A stretch of DNA of 64,000 nt from Terrimesophilobacter bigeumensis. GTDB lineage: Bacteria > Actinomycetota > Actinomycetes > Actinomycetales > Microbacteriaceae. A model generated the notes under the pieces. That model had not been told where the DNA came from. It ran no database searches and saw only the letters and a list, made by a program, of their open reading frames with translations. The position numbers and the translations under genes were made by a program. The stretch covers positions 434,001-498,000 of the forward strand of contig NZ_BAABAE010000003.1 of assembly GCF_039537265.1 (NCBI RefSeq), in the 5' to 3' direction. Shown in pieces: positions 1 through 7,945 of the stretch; positions within the stretch are counted from its first letter, which is position 1; each line of letters opens with the position of its first letter.

Positions 1-104
1 GTGCCGAGAACCTGTTCGACGTGGAGAACTACCTCGTGCGGGAGGCCATCGGCGACGGCGGACTCGACGCGGATGCGCCACAGGCCGCCGGGGGCGCGCT
101 CTAA
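1..104 (+). CDS. C-terminal end of an unidentified protein (partial)
   Basis: The frame starting at base 3 is open from the window edge to a TAA at 102-104 and encodes the last 33 residues. They begin AENLFDVENYLVREAIG and end in a Gly/Ala-rich tail. Too little remains to name the family. A 12-bp stem follows at 128-160, in the position expected for a transcription end. The frame is read as coding because codon third positions are G/C-rich and the tail uses the GCGGATGCG context typical of the neighbouring genes. Confidence 0.6.
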   Translation, partial: AENLFDVENYLVREAIGDGGLDADAPQAAGGAL

Positions 105-127
105 GCAGCGGGCGCCGTTAACGGGGT

Positions 128-160
128 GGTGCCCACACCAACCCGAATGGTGTGGGCACC
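128..160 (+). terminator. Hairpin after the first partial gene
   Basis: GGTGCCCACACC (128-139) and GGTGTGGGCACC (149-160) pair perfectly over 12 bp around a 9-nt loop. No T-tract follows, as is common for actinobacterial terminators. It lies 24 nt after the stop codon of the upstream gene. Confidence 0.5.
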
Positions 161-356
161 GAGTCCGACTCGCGGCACAGCTCGCACGCAGGCAGCACGG
201 TCGGACAATGTGGCCAGCAGCGCGCAATTGCACCGCTGGTCAGGGCAGAGAAGACCTGATCCAGAACCTTCTCGTGTGATTTCGTTGCGTATCGCCCGTC
301 TTGATCCCCCCGGATCCTCGTCGACGGGGCAGCGTCGCAACATGGCAACTGTAATT

Positions 357-390
357 CATAACACCCGTTTGTGCAAACATCCGTTATGTT
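357..390 (+). promoter_or_regulatory. Palindromic TetR-type operator overlapping a -10 box
   Basis: Outer arms CATAAC (357-362) and GTTATG (383-388) and inner arms GTTTG (367-371) and CAAAC (374-378) share one centre at 372.5. The outer right arm overlaps TATGTT (385-390), a -10 hexamer placed 6 nt before the ATG at 397. The layout suggests autorepression of the regulator that follows, probably from a leaderless transcript. Confidence 0.55.
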
Positions 391-396
391 AAATAA

Positions 397-996
397 ATGA
401 GTCGTCGACCGGATCCGGGCCGCAAACCGGAATTGCTCGCGCAGATTCTCGAGTACCTCCTCGACAAGCCACTCGCGAGCCTCACGTTCCGAGCCGTCGC
501 GACCGCGCTCGGCGTGAGCACCTACACGCTCGTCTACCAGTTCGGCACGCGCGCAGAGCTCGTGAGCGACATCGTGGGGGCGATCTCCGACCGCCAGTCC
601 GACATCGAAGAGCGCCTCATCACGAGCCCCGGCACGCTCGACGCGTACTACGAGAACCTCGAGATCTCCTGGCGGTGGACGCTCGACCCGCGCAATCGCC
701 AGCTGCAGCGACTCGAGTTCGAGGCATCCATGCTCGAGGCGCTCGATCCCGACCTCCACAACTTCAGTCGTGCGCTCTACGGCACCTGGCTGCGGGTCGG
801 TCGCGATTCGCTCGAGTCGTTCGGCCTCTCGTCACACGATGCGGAGATCGAGGCGCGCATCATGGTGGACGCGTTCTACGGTCTGCAGTACGACCTCGTC
901 GTCAACAATGACGCGGTCGCCGCGACGGCGGCGTTCGAGCGACTCGTCGAGCACCACCGCGAACGCGTCGAGGCGCTCGCGATTCAGCCCGCCTGA
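397..996 (+). CDS. TetR/AcrR family transcriptional regulator
   Basis: A 199-residue protein with a TetR N-terminal DNA-binding domain at about residues 8-55, where the helix-turn-helix reads LTFRAVATALGVSTYTLVYQF. The rest is a helical ligand/dimer domain with no recognisable ligand signature. The start is ATG 397: no Shine-Dalgarno sequence precedes it, but a -10 hexamer ends 6 nt upstream, so the mRNA is probably leaderless. The palindrome at 357-388 is the likely own operator. The next gene, hisS, is 35 nt downstream and functionally unrelated. The target genes are unknown, because no divergent partner is present. Confidence 0.88.
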   Translation: MSRRPDPGRKPELLAQILEYLLDKPLASLTFRAVATALGVSTYTLVYQFGTRAELVSDIVGAISDRQSDIEERLITSPGTLDAYYENLEISWRWTLDPRNRQLQRLEFEASMLEALDPDLHNFSRALYGTWLRVGRDSLESFGLSSHDAEIEARIMVDAFYGLQYDLVVNNDAVAATAAFERLVEHHRERVEALAIQPA

Positions 997-1019
997 GGCG
1001 GCCCACCGGCCCGAGGTGC

Positions 1020-1025
1020 CAGAAT
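1020..1025 (+). promoter_or_regulatory. Possible -10 box of hisS (CAGAAT)
   Basis: CAGAAT ends 6 nt before the hisS ATG. The spacing matches the leaderless promoters elsewhere in the window, although the first base departs from TANNNT. Confidence 0.3.
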
Positions 1026-1031
1026 CGAGGG

Positions 1032-2396
1032 ATGGCGACCCAGGTGAACCCGCCCCGCGGCATGCGCGACTTCCTGCCCGAGGAGAAGGCGCGGCGCGAG
1101 CGCGTGCTCTCCGTCATTCGCGACACCTACCGCGCACACGGCTTCGATGAGATCGAGACACCGGTCGTCGAGGACAGCTCCCGCCTGCACGCCGGCCTCG
1201 GCGGCGACAACGAGAAGCTCGCGTTCGGCATCCTGAAGCGCGGTCTCACCGCTGAGGATCTCGCGGCGGCGACCGACCCGCTCGACCTCGCGGACCTCGG
1301 CCTGCGCTTCGACCTGACCGTGCCGCTCACGCGTTTCTATGCGACCCACCGGGCGGCGCTGCCGAGTGTGTTCCGCTCGATCCAGCTCGGATCGGTGTGG
1401 CGCGCCGAGCGCCCGCAGAAGGGTCGCTACCGGCAGTTCGTGCAGTGCGACATCGACGTCATCGGCGACGCCACGGGCCTGGCCGAGGCCGAACTCATCG
1501 TCGCTTCGCTCGCCACCTTCGACGCGCTCGGGCTCGACGGCGTGACAATGCGCGTCAACGACCGCCGCATCCTCACCGGCCTGCTCGTCCACCTCGGCTT
1601 CCCGTCCGACTCGCACGCCGGCGTGCTCGTGACCCTCGACAAGCTCGACAAGGTCGGCCCGGATGGCGTGGTCGCCGAACTCGAGGCGAACGGCGCCGCT
1701 CTGGATGCCGTGGCCGCGCTGCGCGGTTTCCTTACGCGTGCACAGACGGCCGAGTCGCACGGCTATGGCGAGCAGCAGATCCGTGCGGCGCTGCCCGAGG
1801 GATTCGACTCTCCGGCGGTCGCCGACCTCGTGGCGCTTGGCGAGAACGTCGCTTCGGCGCTCGGCGCCGGGTTGAGCGCGGGCGACTTGAGCGGCGCTGG
1901 CGCGGGCGGCGCAGACTCGGACGGCGTCGGTTCCGCGACCGGCCTCCCGCTCTCCTTCGACCCGTTCCTCGTGCGCGGCATGGGCTACTACACCGGCGCG
2001 ATCTTCGAGGCGATGCACCCGTCGGCCGGATACTCGCTCGGCGGCGGCGGGCGCTACGACGGAATGATCGGGCGGTTCCTCGGCACCGATGTGCCCGCGA
2101 CCGGATTCTCGATCGGTTTCGAGCGCATCGTCGACCTCGTTACGCTCCGTGGCGACGCGTCGGCGGATGCCGTGGTGCTGCTCCACGATTCCGACGCCGA
2201 CCCCGCGCTGCTCGTCGCGCTCAAGGCCGAACTCATCGCGCAGGGCAAGCGCGTGCGGCTGGAGCGAGCACCGCGGAACGTCAAAAGTCTGCTCGACTCG
2301 CTCGCGGCATCCGGTTTCCGCCAGTTCGCCCACGTCGGCGACGCGGCGACCGCCTCCGACCTCACGTTCCGTGATCTCTCGACTTCTGCTGGTTGA
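1032..2396 (+). CDS. hisS: Histidine--tRNA ligase
   Basis: Class II aminoacyl-tRNA synthetase that charges tRNA-His in the cytosol. Motif 1 (PPRGMRDFLPEE) lies at residues 7-18, motif 2 with RAER and QCDIDVIG at about 122-145, and the HisRS signatures RGMGYYTG at about 313-322 and GGGGRYDG at about 337-344, followed by a C-terminal anticodon-binding domain. At 454 residues it is longer than the usual 420-430. The excess is a Gly/Ala/Ser/Asp-rich insert at about residues 277-304, just before the HisA motif. The stop codon (2394-2396) lies inside a REP-like repeat that begins near 2388, so the final residues may have been supplied by the repeat. Confidence 0.96.
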   Translation: MATQVNPPRGMRDFLPEEKARRERVLSVIRDTYRAHGFDEIETPVVEDSSRLHAGLGGDNEKLAFGILKRGLTAEDLAAATDPLDLADLGLRFDLTVPLTRFYATHRAALPSVFRSIQLGSVWRAERPQKGRYRQFVQCDIDVIGDATGLAEAELIVASLATFDALGLDGVTMRVNDRRILTGLLVHLGFPSDSHAGVLVTLDKLDKVGPDGVVAELEANGAALDAVAALRGFLTRAQTAESHGYGEQQIRAALPEGFDSPAVADLVALGENVASALGAGLSAGDLSGAGAGGADSDGVGSATGLPLSFDPFLVRGMGYYTGAIFEAMHPSAGYSLGGGGRYDGMIGRFLGTDVPATGFSIGFERIVDLVTLRGDASADAVVLLHDSDADPALLVALKAELIAQGKRVRLERAPRNVKSLLDSLAASGFRQFAHVGDAATASDLTFRDLSTSAG

Positions 2397-2432
2397 GTAG
2401 CACGCCACGAAGTGGCACGCGTATCGAAACCA
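2388..2432. repeat. REP-like element, TTGAGTAG...GTATCGAAACC family (copy 1)
   Basis: Begins GCTGGTTGAGTAG, has an internal hairpin GCCAC-GAA-GTGGC, and ends GCGTATCGAAACC. The same frame of sequence recurs at 2551-2586, 22161-22190 and 40235-40267. This copy contains the hisS stop codon. Confidence 0.7.
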
Positions 2433-2454
2433 CTGCCCGCAAGCGCCCACGAAC

Positions 2455-2501
2455 TGCGGCAAGTTCGGGGTCGAGGCATCGTGCACCCCGAACTTTCCGC
2501 A
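2455..2501. repeat. Inverted repeat, GCGGCAAGTTCGGGGT family (copy 1)
   Basis: TGCGGCAAGTTCGGGGT (2455-2471) and ACCCCGAACTTTCCGCA (2485-2501) are inverted copies with one mismatch and a 13-nt loop. A second copy is at 40298-40345. Confidence 0.7.
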
Positions 2502-2550
2502 TCTCGCGCGGCCGCGGCCGACCTCGAGCCCGGGACCTCTCTGCTTCCGT

Positions 2551-2701
2551 TGGTTGAGTAGCCGCCCGAGGCGGCGTATCGAAACCGGGTAGCCCGAAGC
2601 ATGGTTTCGATACGCGCTTCTCCGAACGTCGGGACGGCGCTCGGAGAAGCGGTACGCGAAGGCCAGAAATGGCCCTCGCTGCTCTGTGCCGCGCTCAACC
2701 A
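2551..2701. repeat. REP-like element, copy 2, with an inverted partner
   Basis: TGGTTGAGTAG to GCGTATCGAAACC spans 2551-2586 with an internal GCCGCC/GGCGGC stem. From 2603 the reverse complement runs GGTTTCGATACGCG and closes with CTCAACCA at about 2694-2701. The two copies face each other. Confidence 0.6.
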
Positions 2702-2777
2702 AGCGGGTAGGGGTGACCGGCAATTCGTGGCGAGTAGGCTTGCAGCCGACGAAAGAACACGACGAAGGAGAACCCCC

Positions 2778-4058
2778 GTGGCATTGATCGAGGCTGTTGG
2801 CGCGCGCGAGATTCTGGACTCCCGGGGCAACCCGACGGTCGAAGTCGAGGTGCTTCTGGATGACGACACCGTTTCGCGCGCGGCCGTACCGTCCGGTGCA
2901 TCCACCGGTGCTTTCGAGGCCTACGAGCTGCGCGACGGCGACAAGAAGCGCTACGGCGGCAAGGGCGTGCTGAAGGCCGTCGACGCCGTCATCAACGTGC
3001 TCGGCCCTGCACTCGAAGGCTACGACGCCGCCGACCAGCGCCTCGTCGACGCCGCCATGATCGAGCTCGACGGTACCGACAACAAGAAGAAGCTCGGCGC
3101 CAACGCCATCCTCGGCGTCTCGCTCGCCGTCGCCAAGGCGGCGGCCGACTCGGCTGACCTGCCGCTCTTCCGCTACCTCGGCGGACCGAACGCCCACACC
3201 CTCCCGGTGCCGATGCTCAACGTCATCAACGGCGGGGCCCACGCCGACACGAACGTCGACATCCAGGAGTTCATGATCCTGCCCATCGGCGCATCCAGCT
3301 TCGCGGAGGGGCTGCGTTGGGGTGCCGAGACGTATCACGCGCTCAAGGGGCTCCTGCATTCCAAGAAGCTCAGCACCGGCCTCGGCGACGAGGGCGGATT
3401 CGCGCCCGACCTGAAGAGCAACCGCGCCGCGCTCGACCTGCTCGTCGAGGCGATCACCGCGGCCGGGTTCAAGCCCGGCAAGGACATCGCGCTCGGCCTC
3501 GACGTCGCCGCGACCGAGTTCTTCGCGGCCGGCAAGTACACCTTCGAGGGCAAGAAGGTCACCGCGAAGCACCTGCTCGACTACTACACCGAGCTCGTCG
3601 CGAACTACCCGCTCGTGACGATCGAGGACCCGCTCGCCGAGGACGACTGGAAGGGCTGGGTGGAGCTCACCGCAGAGCTCGGCTCGAAGGTGCAGATCGT
3701 CGGCGACGACCTCTTCGTCACCAACCCGAAGCGCCTCGCGACCGGCATCGAGAAGGGTGCAGCGAACTCGATCCTCGTGAAGGTCAACCAGATCGGCACA
3801 CTCACCGAGACGCTGGATGCCGTGGCCCTCGCCCAGCGCAGCGGCTACACGGCGGTCATGTCGCACCGTTCCGGCGAGACCGAGGACACCACGATCGCCG
3901 ATCTCGCCGTCGCCACCGACTGCGGCCAGATCAAGACGGGTGCTCCGGCGCGCAGCGAGCGGGTCGCCAAATACAACCAGCTGCTGCGCATCGAGGAGGA
4001 GCTCGCGGATGCCGCGGTCTACGCCGGGCGCAGCGCCTTCCCGCGGTTCAAGGGGTAG
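2778..4058 (+). CDS. eno: Enolase (phosphopyruvate hydratase)
   Basis: Interconverts 2-phosphoglycerate and phosphoenolpyruvate in glycolysis. The 426-residue product shows SRGNPTVEVEV near residue 16, GAHADTN near 152, GDEGGFAP near 202 (catalytic Glu), metal ligands in LGLDVAATEFF, EDPLAEDDW and GDDLFVTN, the catalytic Lys in ILVKVNQIGT near 338, and the SHRSGETEDT loop near 362. Full length for the family. The start is GTG 2778, preceded by GAAGGAG at 2764-2770; longer upstream reading would run into the repeat region. It lies 180 bp upstream of the DivIC-like gene, a neighbourhood widely conserved in Actinobacteria. Confidence 0.97.
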   Translation: MALIEAVGAREILDSRGNPTVEVEVLLDDDTVSRAAVPSGASTGAFEAYELRDGDKKRYGGKGVLKAVDAVINVLGPALEGYDAADQRLVDAAMIELDGTDNKKKLGANAILGVSLAVAKAAADSADLPLFRYLGGPNAHTLPVPMLNVINGGAHADTNVDIQEFMILPIGASSFAEGLRWGAETYHALKGLLHSKKLSTGLGDEGGFAPDLKSNRAALDLLVEAITAAGFKPGKDIALGLDVAATEFFAAGKYTFEGKKVTAKHLLDYYTELVANYPLVTIEDPLAEDDWKGWVELTAELGSKVQIVGDDLFVTNPKRLATGIEKGAANSILVKVNQIGTLTETLDAVALAQRSGYTAVMSHRSGETEDTTIADLAVATDCGQIKTGAPARSERVAKYNQLLRIEEELADAAVYAGRSAFPRFKG

Positions 4059-4104
4059 GTAGCGGGCGGCCTTCTCGGGGACCGGGCGGTCTTCTCGGGT
4101 GTCG

Positions 4105-4200
4105 GGCGGTCTTCTCAGGTCGAGCCTGTCGAGACCGGATTTCGGCAGGCTCAATCGGAGAGAGGGCGCGAGGTCGGATTTCGACAGGCTCGATCGGAGA
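4105..4200. repeat. CGACAGGCTCGATCGG-type short repeats
   Basis: After eno the sequence carries GTCGAGCCTGTCGAGACC and two direct copies resembling GGATTTCG(A/G)CAGGCTC(A/G)ATCGGAGAGA, one at about 4137-4164 and one at about 4173-4202. This is a repeat family separate from the TTGAGTAG elements. Confidence 0.55.
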
Positions 4201-4225
4201 GACGGAGAGCGACCCCGCCGCCGCT

Positions 4226-4231
4226 TAGGCT
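4226..4231 (+). promoter_or_regulatory. -10 box TAGGCT of the DivIC-like gene
   Basis: TAGGCT ends exactly 6 nt before the ATG at 4238, and no Shine-Dalgarno sequence lies between. A leaderless transcript is likely. Confidence 0.5.
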
Positions 4232-4237
4232 TGAGCC

Positions 4238-4759
4238 ATGGCCCGGCAGCAGCGAACCCAGCGCGTTCCCGTGCGCCTGCCCGAGCAGAGCGCGCAGGCC
4301 GGCTGGCTGCGCAGCATCCGGTTGTCGGGGTTCACGATCGCGACCCTCACCGTGCTCGTACTCACCGTCGTCGTGCTCGCGCCCAGCTTGCGCATCTTCG
4401 TCGAACAGCAGCAGCAGATCGCCCAGCTGCGGGCCGAGGTCGAGGCGCAGAAGTCCGGCGTGAAGGATCTCCGCGACGAGCGCGCCCGCTGGGACGACCC
4501 GAGCTACATCGAGGCGCAGGCCCGCGAGCGGCTCAACTACGTCTACCCCGGCGAGTACAGCTATCTCGTGATCGACGACGGCCAGACCGTGTCCACAGGC
4601 GACGGGCAGCCGATCAGCGACCAGGTGCAGACCACCCAGGTCGACTGGGTGCGGATGCTGCTCTCCTCCGTGCTGACCGCCGGCCTCACCGACGACAAGC
4701 CGGGTGAGATCGTCGCCCCGGTGATCCAGGGACCTGACGAGGACGGGTCCGACGAGTGA
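4238..4759 (+). CDS. Septum formation initiator (DivIC/FtsB-like) protein
   Basis: A 173-residue bitopic membrane protein with a basic cytoplasmic N-terminus, one membrane helix at about residues 29-51 (FTIATLTVLVLTVVVLAPSL), then a coiled coil at about 55-90 (EQQQQIAQLRAEVEAQ) and an ERARWDDPSYIEAQARERLNYVYPGE motif region typical of the family. These proteins link divisome components such as FtsQ and FtsL at the septum. Position directly after eno and before DUF501 is the usual actinobacterial arrangement. The start is supported by the -10 hexamer 6 nt upstream. Confidence 0.9.
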   Translation: MARQQRTQRVPVRLPEQSAQAGWLRSIRLSGFTIATLTVLVLTVVVLAPSLRIFVEQQQQIAQLRAEVEAQKSGVKDLRDERARWDDPSYIEAQARERLNYVYPGEYSYLVIDDGQTVSTGDGQPISDQVQTTQVDWVRMLLSSVLTAGLTDDKPGEIVAPVIQGPDEDGSDE

Positions 4760-4772
4760 AAGCATCGACCGG

Positions 4773-5309
4773 ATGACGAGGCCTCCGTTCCCGCCGCCCA
4801 GCGCCGACGACATCCGCCTCGTCTCCCACCAGCTCGGGCGCCCCGCGCGCGGCGTCATCGGGATCGCCGCCCGCTGCGTGTGCGGCGCACCGACCGTCGT
4901 CGCGACCGCACCGCGGCTGGACGACGGCACGCCGTTCCCGACCCTCTACTACCTGAGCCACCCTGCTGCGACCGCCGCGGTGTCGACGCTCGAGGCGACC
5001 GGGGTCATGTCCGAGTTCGTGACCGAGCTCGAGCAGGATGCCGCCCTGCGCGAGGGCTACGCGCGCGCCCACGAGGCCTACCTCGCCGATCGCACCGGTA
5101 TCGAGGATGTCGAAGAGATTCGCGGCATCTCCGCGGGCGGCATGCCGGCCCGCGTCAAATGCCTGCATGCGCTCGCCGCCCATGCGCTCGCCGCGGGTCC
5201 CGGCCTCAATCCGATCGGCGACCTCGCCCTCGCCCGTTCGTCATGGTCGCCGAGGGTCTGCCAGTGCGCGGACTACGACGCGGCCGACCCGCAAGGAGGG
5301 GAAGCGTGA
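4773..5309 (+). CDS. DUF501 domain protein
   Basis: A 178-residue soluble protein matching the DUF501 family: an N-terminal LGRPARGVIGIAARC segment, a central PTLYYLSHP motif, then EYARAHEAYLADR-like helices and a C-terminal CLHALAAHALAAGPGLNPIGD segment. Conserved Cys residues (in RCVCG, KCLH and CQC) could bind a metal, but this is inference. Function is unknown. It follows the DivIC-like gene by 13 nt, and its stop overlaps the GTG of the next gene (GTGA), so it is co-translated with the secreted protease. Confidence 0.85.
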   Translation: MTRPPFPPPSADDIRLVSHQLGRPARGVIGIAARCVCGAPTVVATAPRLDDGTPFPTLYYLSHPAATAAVSTLEATGVMSEFVTELEQDAALREGYARAHEAYLADRTGIEDVEEIRGISAGGMPARVKCLHALAAHALAAGPGLNPIGDLALARSSWSPRVCQCADYDAADPQGGEA

Positions 5310-6577
5310 GGCGCGGGCTGGGGTGGCGCAGCCGTGTGAGGGGCGCCGTCGCAACCCTCGCCGCCCTCGGGATCGCCGCCTCCGTCGCCTTCGTCGGCTC
5401 GCCCGCCTCGGCCGACGCGATCCGCGACAGGGAGTACTGGCTCAGCCAGTACGGCATCACGGCCGCCTGGAACACCACGAAGGGCGCCGGCGTCACGATC
5501 GCGATCATCGACACCGGCGTCGACGGCGCCCACATCGACCTCCAGGGCGCGGTCGTCGGCGGCACGGATGTCTCCGGCATCGGCGACTCGGACGGCCAGA
5601 AACCCATCGGCACCAGCTCGGAGCATGGCACCATGGTCGGCTCGCTCGCCGCCGGGCGCGGGCACGGTGGCGATTCAGGTGTCATCGGCTCCGCCCCGGC
5701 CGCCTCGCTCCTCTCCATCTCGATCGGCTTCGGAGCGGGCACGCGCAGTTCCGACGATCAGATCGCGGATGCCGTGCGCTGGGCCGTCGACAACGGCGCC
5801 GACGTCATCAACATGTCGCTCACCCGCAACAGCCTCGAGTGGCCGAGGAGCTGGGATGACGCCTTCCTCTACGCCTTCGAGAACGACGTCGTCGTGGTCG
5901 CGGCCGCCGGCAACCGGGGCAGCGGGACGACCGAGGTCGGGGCACCCGCCACGATTCCCGGCGTGCTCGTCGTCGGCGGTGTCGATCGCAACGGCAAGGC
6001 CAGCTTCGACGCCTCATCCCAGGGCATCACGATCGCCGTCTCGGCCCCCAGCGAAGACCTCGTCGGCGCGGCCCCCGGCGGCGGCTACTACGCGTGGGCC
6101 GGGACGAGCGGGGCGACCCCGATCGTGGCCGGCATCGTCGCGCTCGTGCGGGCCGCGCATCCGGACCTCGACGCCGCCAACGTCATCAACCGCATCACCG
6201 CGACCGCCAAGTCGCCTGGTGTCGAGGTGCCGAGCCCCATCTACGGCTACGGACTCGTGGATGCCGCGGCCGCGGTGACCGCGAATGTCCCCTCCGTCTC
6301 GACGAGCCCCGCGCAGGAGCTCAAGGACTGGATCCACCTGCACCGTCGCGCCGAGGCGAGCCCCGAGCCGACCCCGATCGGCACGCCCTCGTCGACCCCG
6401 TCGCCGACGCCGGTGCCCCAGGCCGGCCCGCAGAGCCCGCTCGGAACCCTCCTGCCGACGGTAGCCCAGCTGCGGGATGTGGGCATCCCGTTGCTCGTGT
6501 ACGCGGTGTTCCTGACCCTTCTCATCGCCTGGCTCGTGCAGGTCGTCCGGCGTGTCAGGAGGTCTCGGCGCTCGTAG
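5306..6577 (+). CDS. Secreted, membrane-anchored subtilisin-like serine protease (S8)
   Basis: A 423-residue mycosin-like protease. A signal peptide ends near ASA/D at residue 36. The catalytic triad is Asp about 69 (IIDTGVDG), His about 107 (SEHGTMVGS) and Ser about 268 (GTSGATP), with the oxyanion Asn near 203 (AAGNRG). A Pro/Thr/Ser-rich linker (about 345-385) leads to a C-terminal membrane helix at about 395-413 and a basic tail. The layout is that of mycosins, which cleave type VII secretion components, but no ESX gene is visible nearby. GTG 5306 is chosen for its GGAGGGG site and 4-nt overlap with DUF501. Confidence 0.88.
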   Translation: MRRGLGWRSRVRGAVATLAALGIAASVAFVGSPASADAIRDREYWLSQYGITAAWNTTKGAGVTIAIIDTGVDGAHIDLQGAVVGGTDVSGIGDSDGQKPIGTSSEHGTMVGSLAAGRGHGGDSGVIGSAPAASLLSISIGFGAGTRSSDDQIADAVRWAVDNGADVINMSLTRNSLEWPRSWDDAFLYAFENDVVVVAAAGNRGSGTTEVGAPATIPGVLVVGGVDRNGKASFDASSQGITIAVSAPSEDLVGAAPGGGYYAWAGTSGATPIVAGIVALVRAAHPDLDAANVINRITATAKSPGVEVPSPIYGYGLVDAAAAVTANVPSVSTSPAQELKDWIHLHRRAEASPEPTPIGTPSSTPSPTPVPQAGPQSPLGTLLPTVAQLRDVGIPLLVYAVFLTLLIAWLVQVVRRVRRSRRS

Positions 6578-6583
6578 TAGATT
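6578..6583 (+). promoter_or_regulatory. -10 box TAGATT of ndh
   Basis: TAGATT follows the protease stop codon directly and ends 6 nt before the GTG start of ndh. It suggests a leaderless ndh transcript that begins at the start codon. Confidence 0.45.
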
Positions 6584-6589
6584 GGTCTG

Positions 6590-7912
6590 GTGCCAAAAAT
6601 CCTGATTGTCGGCGGCGGGTACGCCGGTTTCTACACTGCACTCAAGCTCGAGAAGTGGTTGCGTACCGGCGAGGCCGAGGTCACCATCGTCGACCCCCTC
6701 CCGTACATGACGTACCAGCCGTTCCTCCCTGAGGTCGCCGCGGGCTCCATCGAGCCACGGCACGCGGTCGTCAGCCACCGTCGTCACCTGCGCAACACCG
6801 AGATCCTCACGGCACGCGTGACCAAGATCGACCACGCGAACAAGACCGCGACCATCACCCCGGTCGTCGGCGACGAGTGGGAGTTCGAGTACGACATCGT
6901 CGTGGTGACCGCCGGATCGGTCTCCCGCACCTTCCCGATCCCGGGTGTCGCCGACCTCGCGATCGGCATGAAGAACATCGAAGAGGCCATGGCGGTGCGC
7001 GATCGCGTGCTCACCAACTTCGACAAGGCGGCCGACCTGCCGTCCGGCCCCGAGCGCGACCGGCTGCTCACCTTCACCGTCGTCGGCGGCGGTTTCGCGG
7101 GCATCGAGATCTTCGGCGAGCTGCGCAGCCTGGCGAGCGAGCTCATCCGGTACTACCCGACCATCTCCTTCGAGGACACCCGGTTCCACCTCATCGAGGC
7201 CATGGACCGCATCATGCCCGAGGTATCGCTCAAGACCAGCCACTGGGTGCTCAGGAACCTCGCCGAGCGCGGGGCCGAAGTGCACCTCGAGACTCAGCTC
7301 ACCTCCGCCGTCGGCGGCAAGGTGGAGATGTCGGATGGCGGGTCGTTCGAGTCGGACCTCATCATCTGGACCGCGGGCGTCATGGCGAACCCGGTGCTGC
7401 GCGACACCGACCTTCCGCTCGAGGAGCGCGGGCGCCTGCGCGTCGGTGCGGACCTTCGGGTGCTGAACGACGACGGCGTGGTCCCGGATGCCTGGGGTGC
7501 GGGCGACGTCTCGGCCGTCCCCGACCTCTCCGGCGGCGGTGTCGGCGGGTACTGCGTGCCCAACGCCCAGCACGCGGTGCGCCAGGGCAAGCTCATGGCG
7601 AAGAACGTGGTCGGGGTGCTGCGCGGGGATGCGCCGGCCGAGTACTTCCACAAGAACCAGGGTGCGGTCGCCGGCATCGGCCTGTACCACGGCGTCTACC
7701 AGTCACGCGGACGGCTGGCGATCAAGGGCCTCGTCGCGTGGTTCATGCACCGGGGATACCACGGGCTGGCGGTTCCGATGTGGGAGCGCAAGATCCGCGT
7801 CTTCGGCAACTGGATCTTCAACTTCCTGTTACACCGCGACATCGTCTCGCTCGAGGCGCGCATCGCCCCGCGTGCGTCGTTCGAGGAGTTCGCCGCTCGG
7901 CCCAAGGGCTAG
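6590..7912 (+). CDS. ndh: Type II NADH dehydrogenase
   Basis: Non-proton-pumping NADH:menaquinone oxidoreductase of the respiratory chain, peripheral on the inner membrane face. The 440 residues carry an N-terminal FAD-binding GGGYAGFYTAL at 7-17, a second Rossmann motif VVGGGFAGIE near 165-174 for NADH, and the AGDVSAVPD flavin motif near 304. The quinone-side motif NAQHAVRQG follows. The hydrophobic C-terminal segment (about 370-420) should form the amphipathic membrane anchor. The GTG start at 6590 is set by the -10 box and by the absence of any earlier in-frame start. Confidence 0.93.
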   Translation: MPKILIVGGGYAGFYTALKLEKWLRTGEAEVTIVDPLPYMTYQPFLPEVAAGSIEPRHAVVSHRRHLRNTEILTARVTKIDHANKTATITPVVGDEWEFEYDIVVVTAGSVSRTFPIPGVADLAIGMKNIEEAMAVRDRVLTNFDKAADLPSGPERDRLLTFTVVGGGFAGIEIFGELRSLASELIRYYPTISFEDTRFHLIEAMDRIMPEVSLKTSHWVLRNLAERGAEVHLETQLTSAVGGKVEMSDGGSFESDLIIWTAGVMANPVLRDTDLPLEERGRLRVGADLRVLNDDGVVPDAWGAGDVSAVPDLSGGGVGGYCVPNAQHAVRQGKLMAKNVVGVLRGDAPAEYFHKNQGAVAGIGLYHGVYQSRGRLAIKGLVAWFMHRGYHGLAVPMWERKIRVFGNWIFNFLLHRDIVSLEARIAPRASFEEFAARPKG

Positions 7913-7945
7913 AGGTATCCGGCCTCTAAACTGGGCGGACGCATC

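Larger units (their letters stand above)
2397..2777. other. 381-bp repeat-filled gap between hisS and eno
   Basis: No gene is visible. The gap holds two REP-like copies (to 2432 and 2551-2586), an inverted copy that starts GGTTTCGATACGCG at 2603 and closes with CTCAACCA near 2700, a GCGGCAAGTTCGGGGT inverted repeat at 2455-2501, and a small palindrome CGAAGGCCAGAAATGGCC around 2658-2677 that recurs near 52273-52294. The eno promoter must lie in or just after this region. Confidence 0.6.

Noticed and set aside
984..4154. Very long minus-strand open frame (over 1000 codons) across hisS and eno
   Set aside because: It is the mirror of two clearly identified plus-strand genes. High G+C removes stop codons from antisense frames, and the translation is Arg/Glu/Val-rich without any domain.
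5306..6577. Type VII secretion locus suggested by the mycosin-like protease
   Set aside because: No EccB/C/D/E, WXG100 or FtsK-like gene lies within the window; neighbours are DUF501 and ndh.
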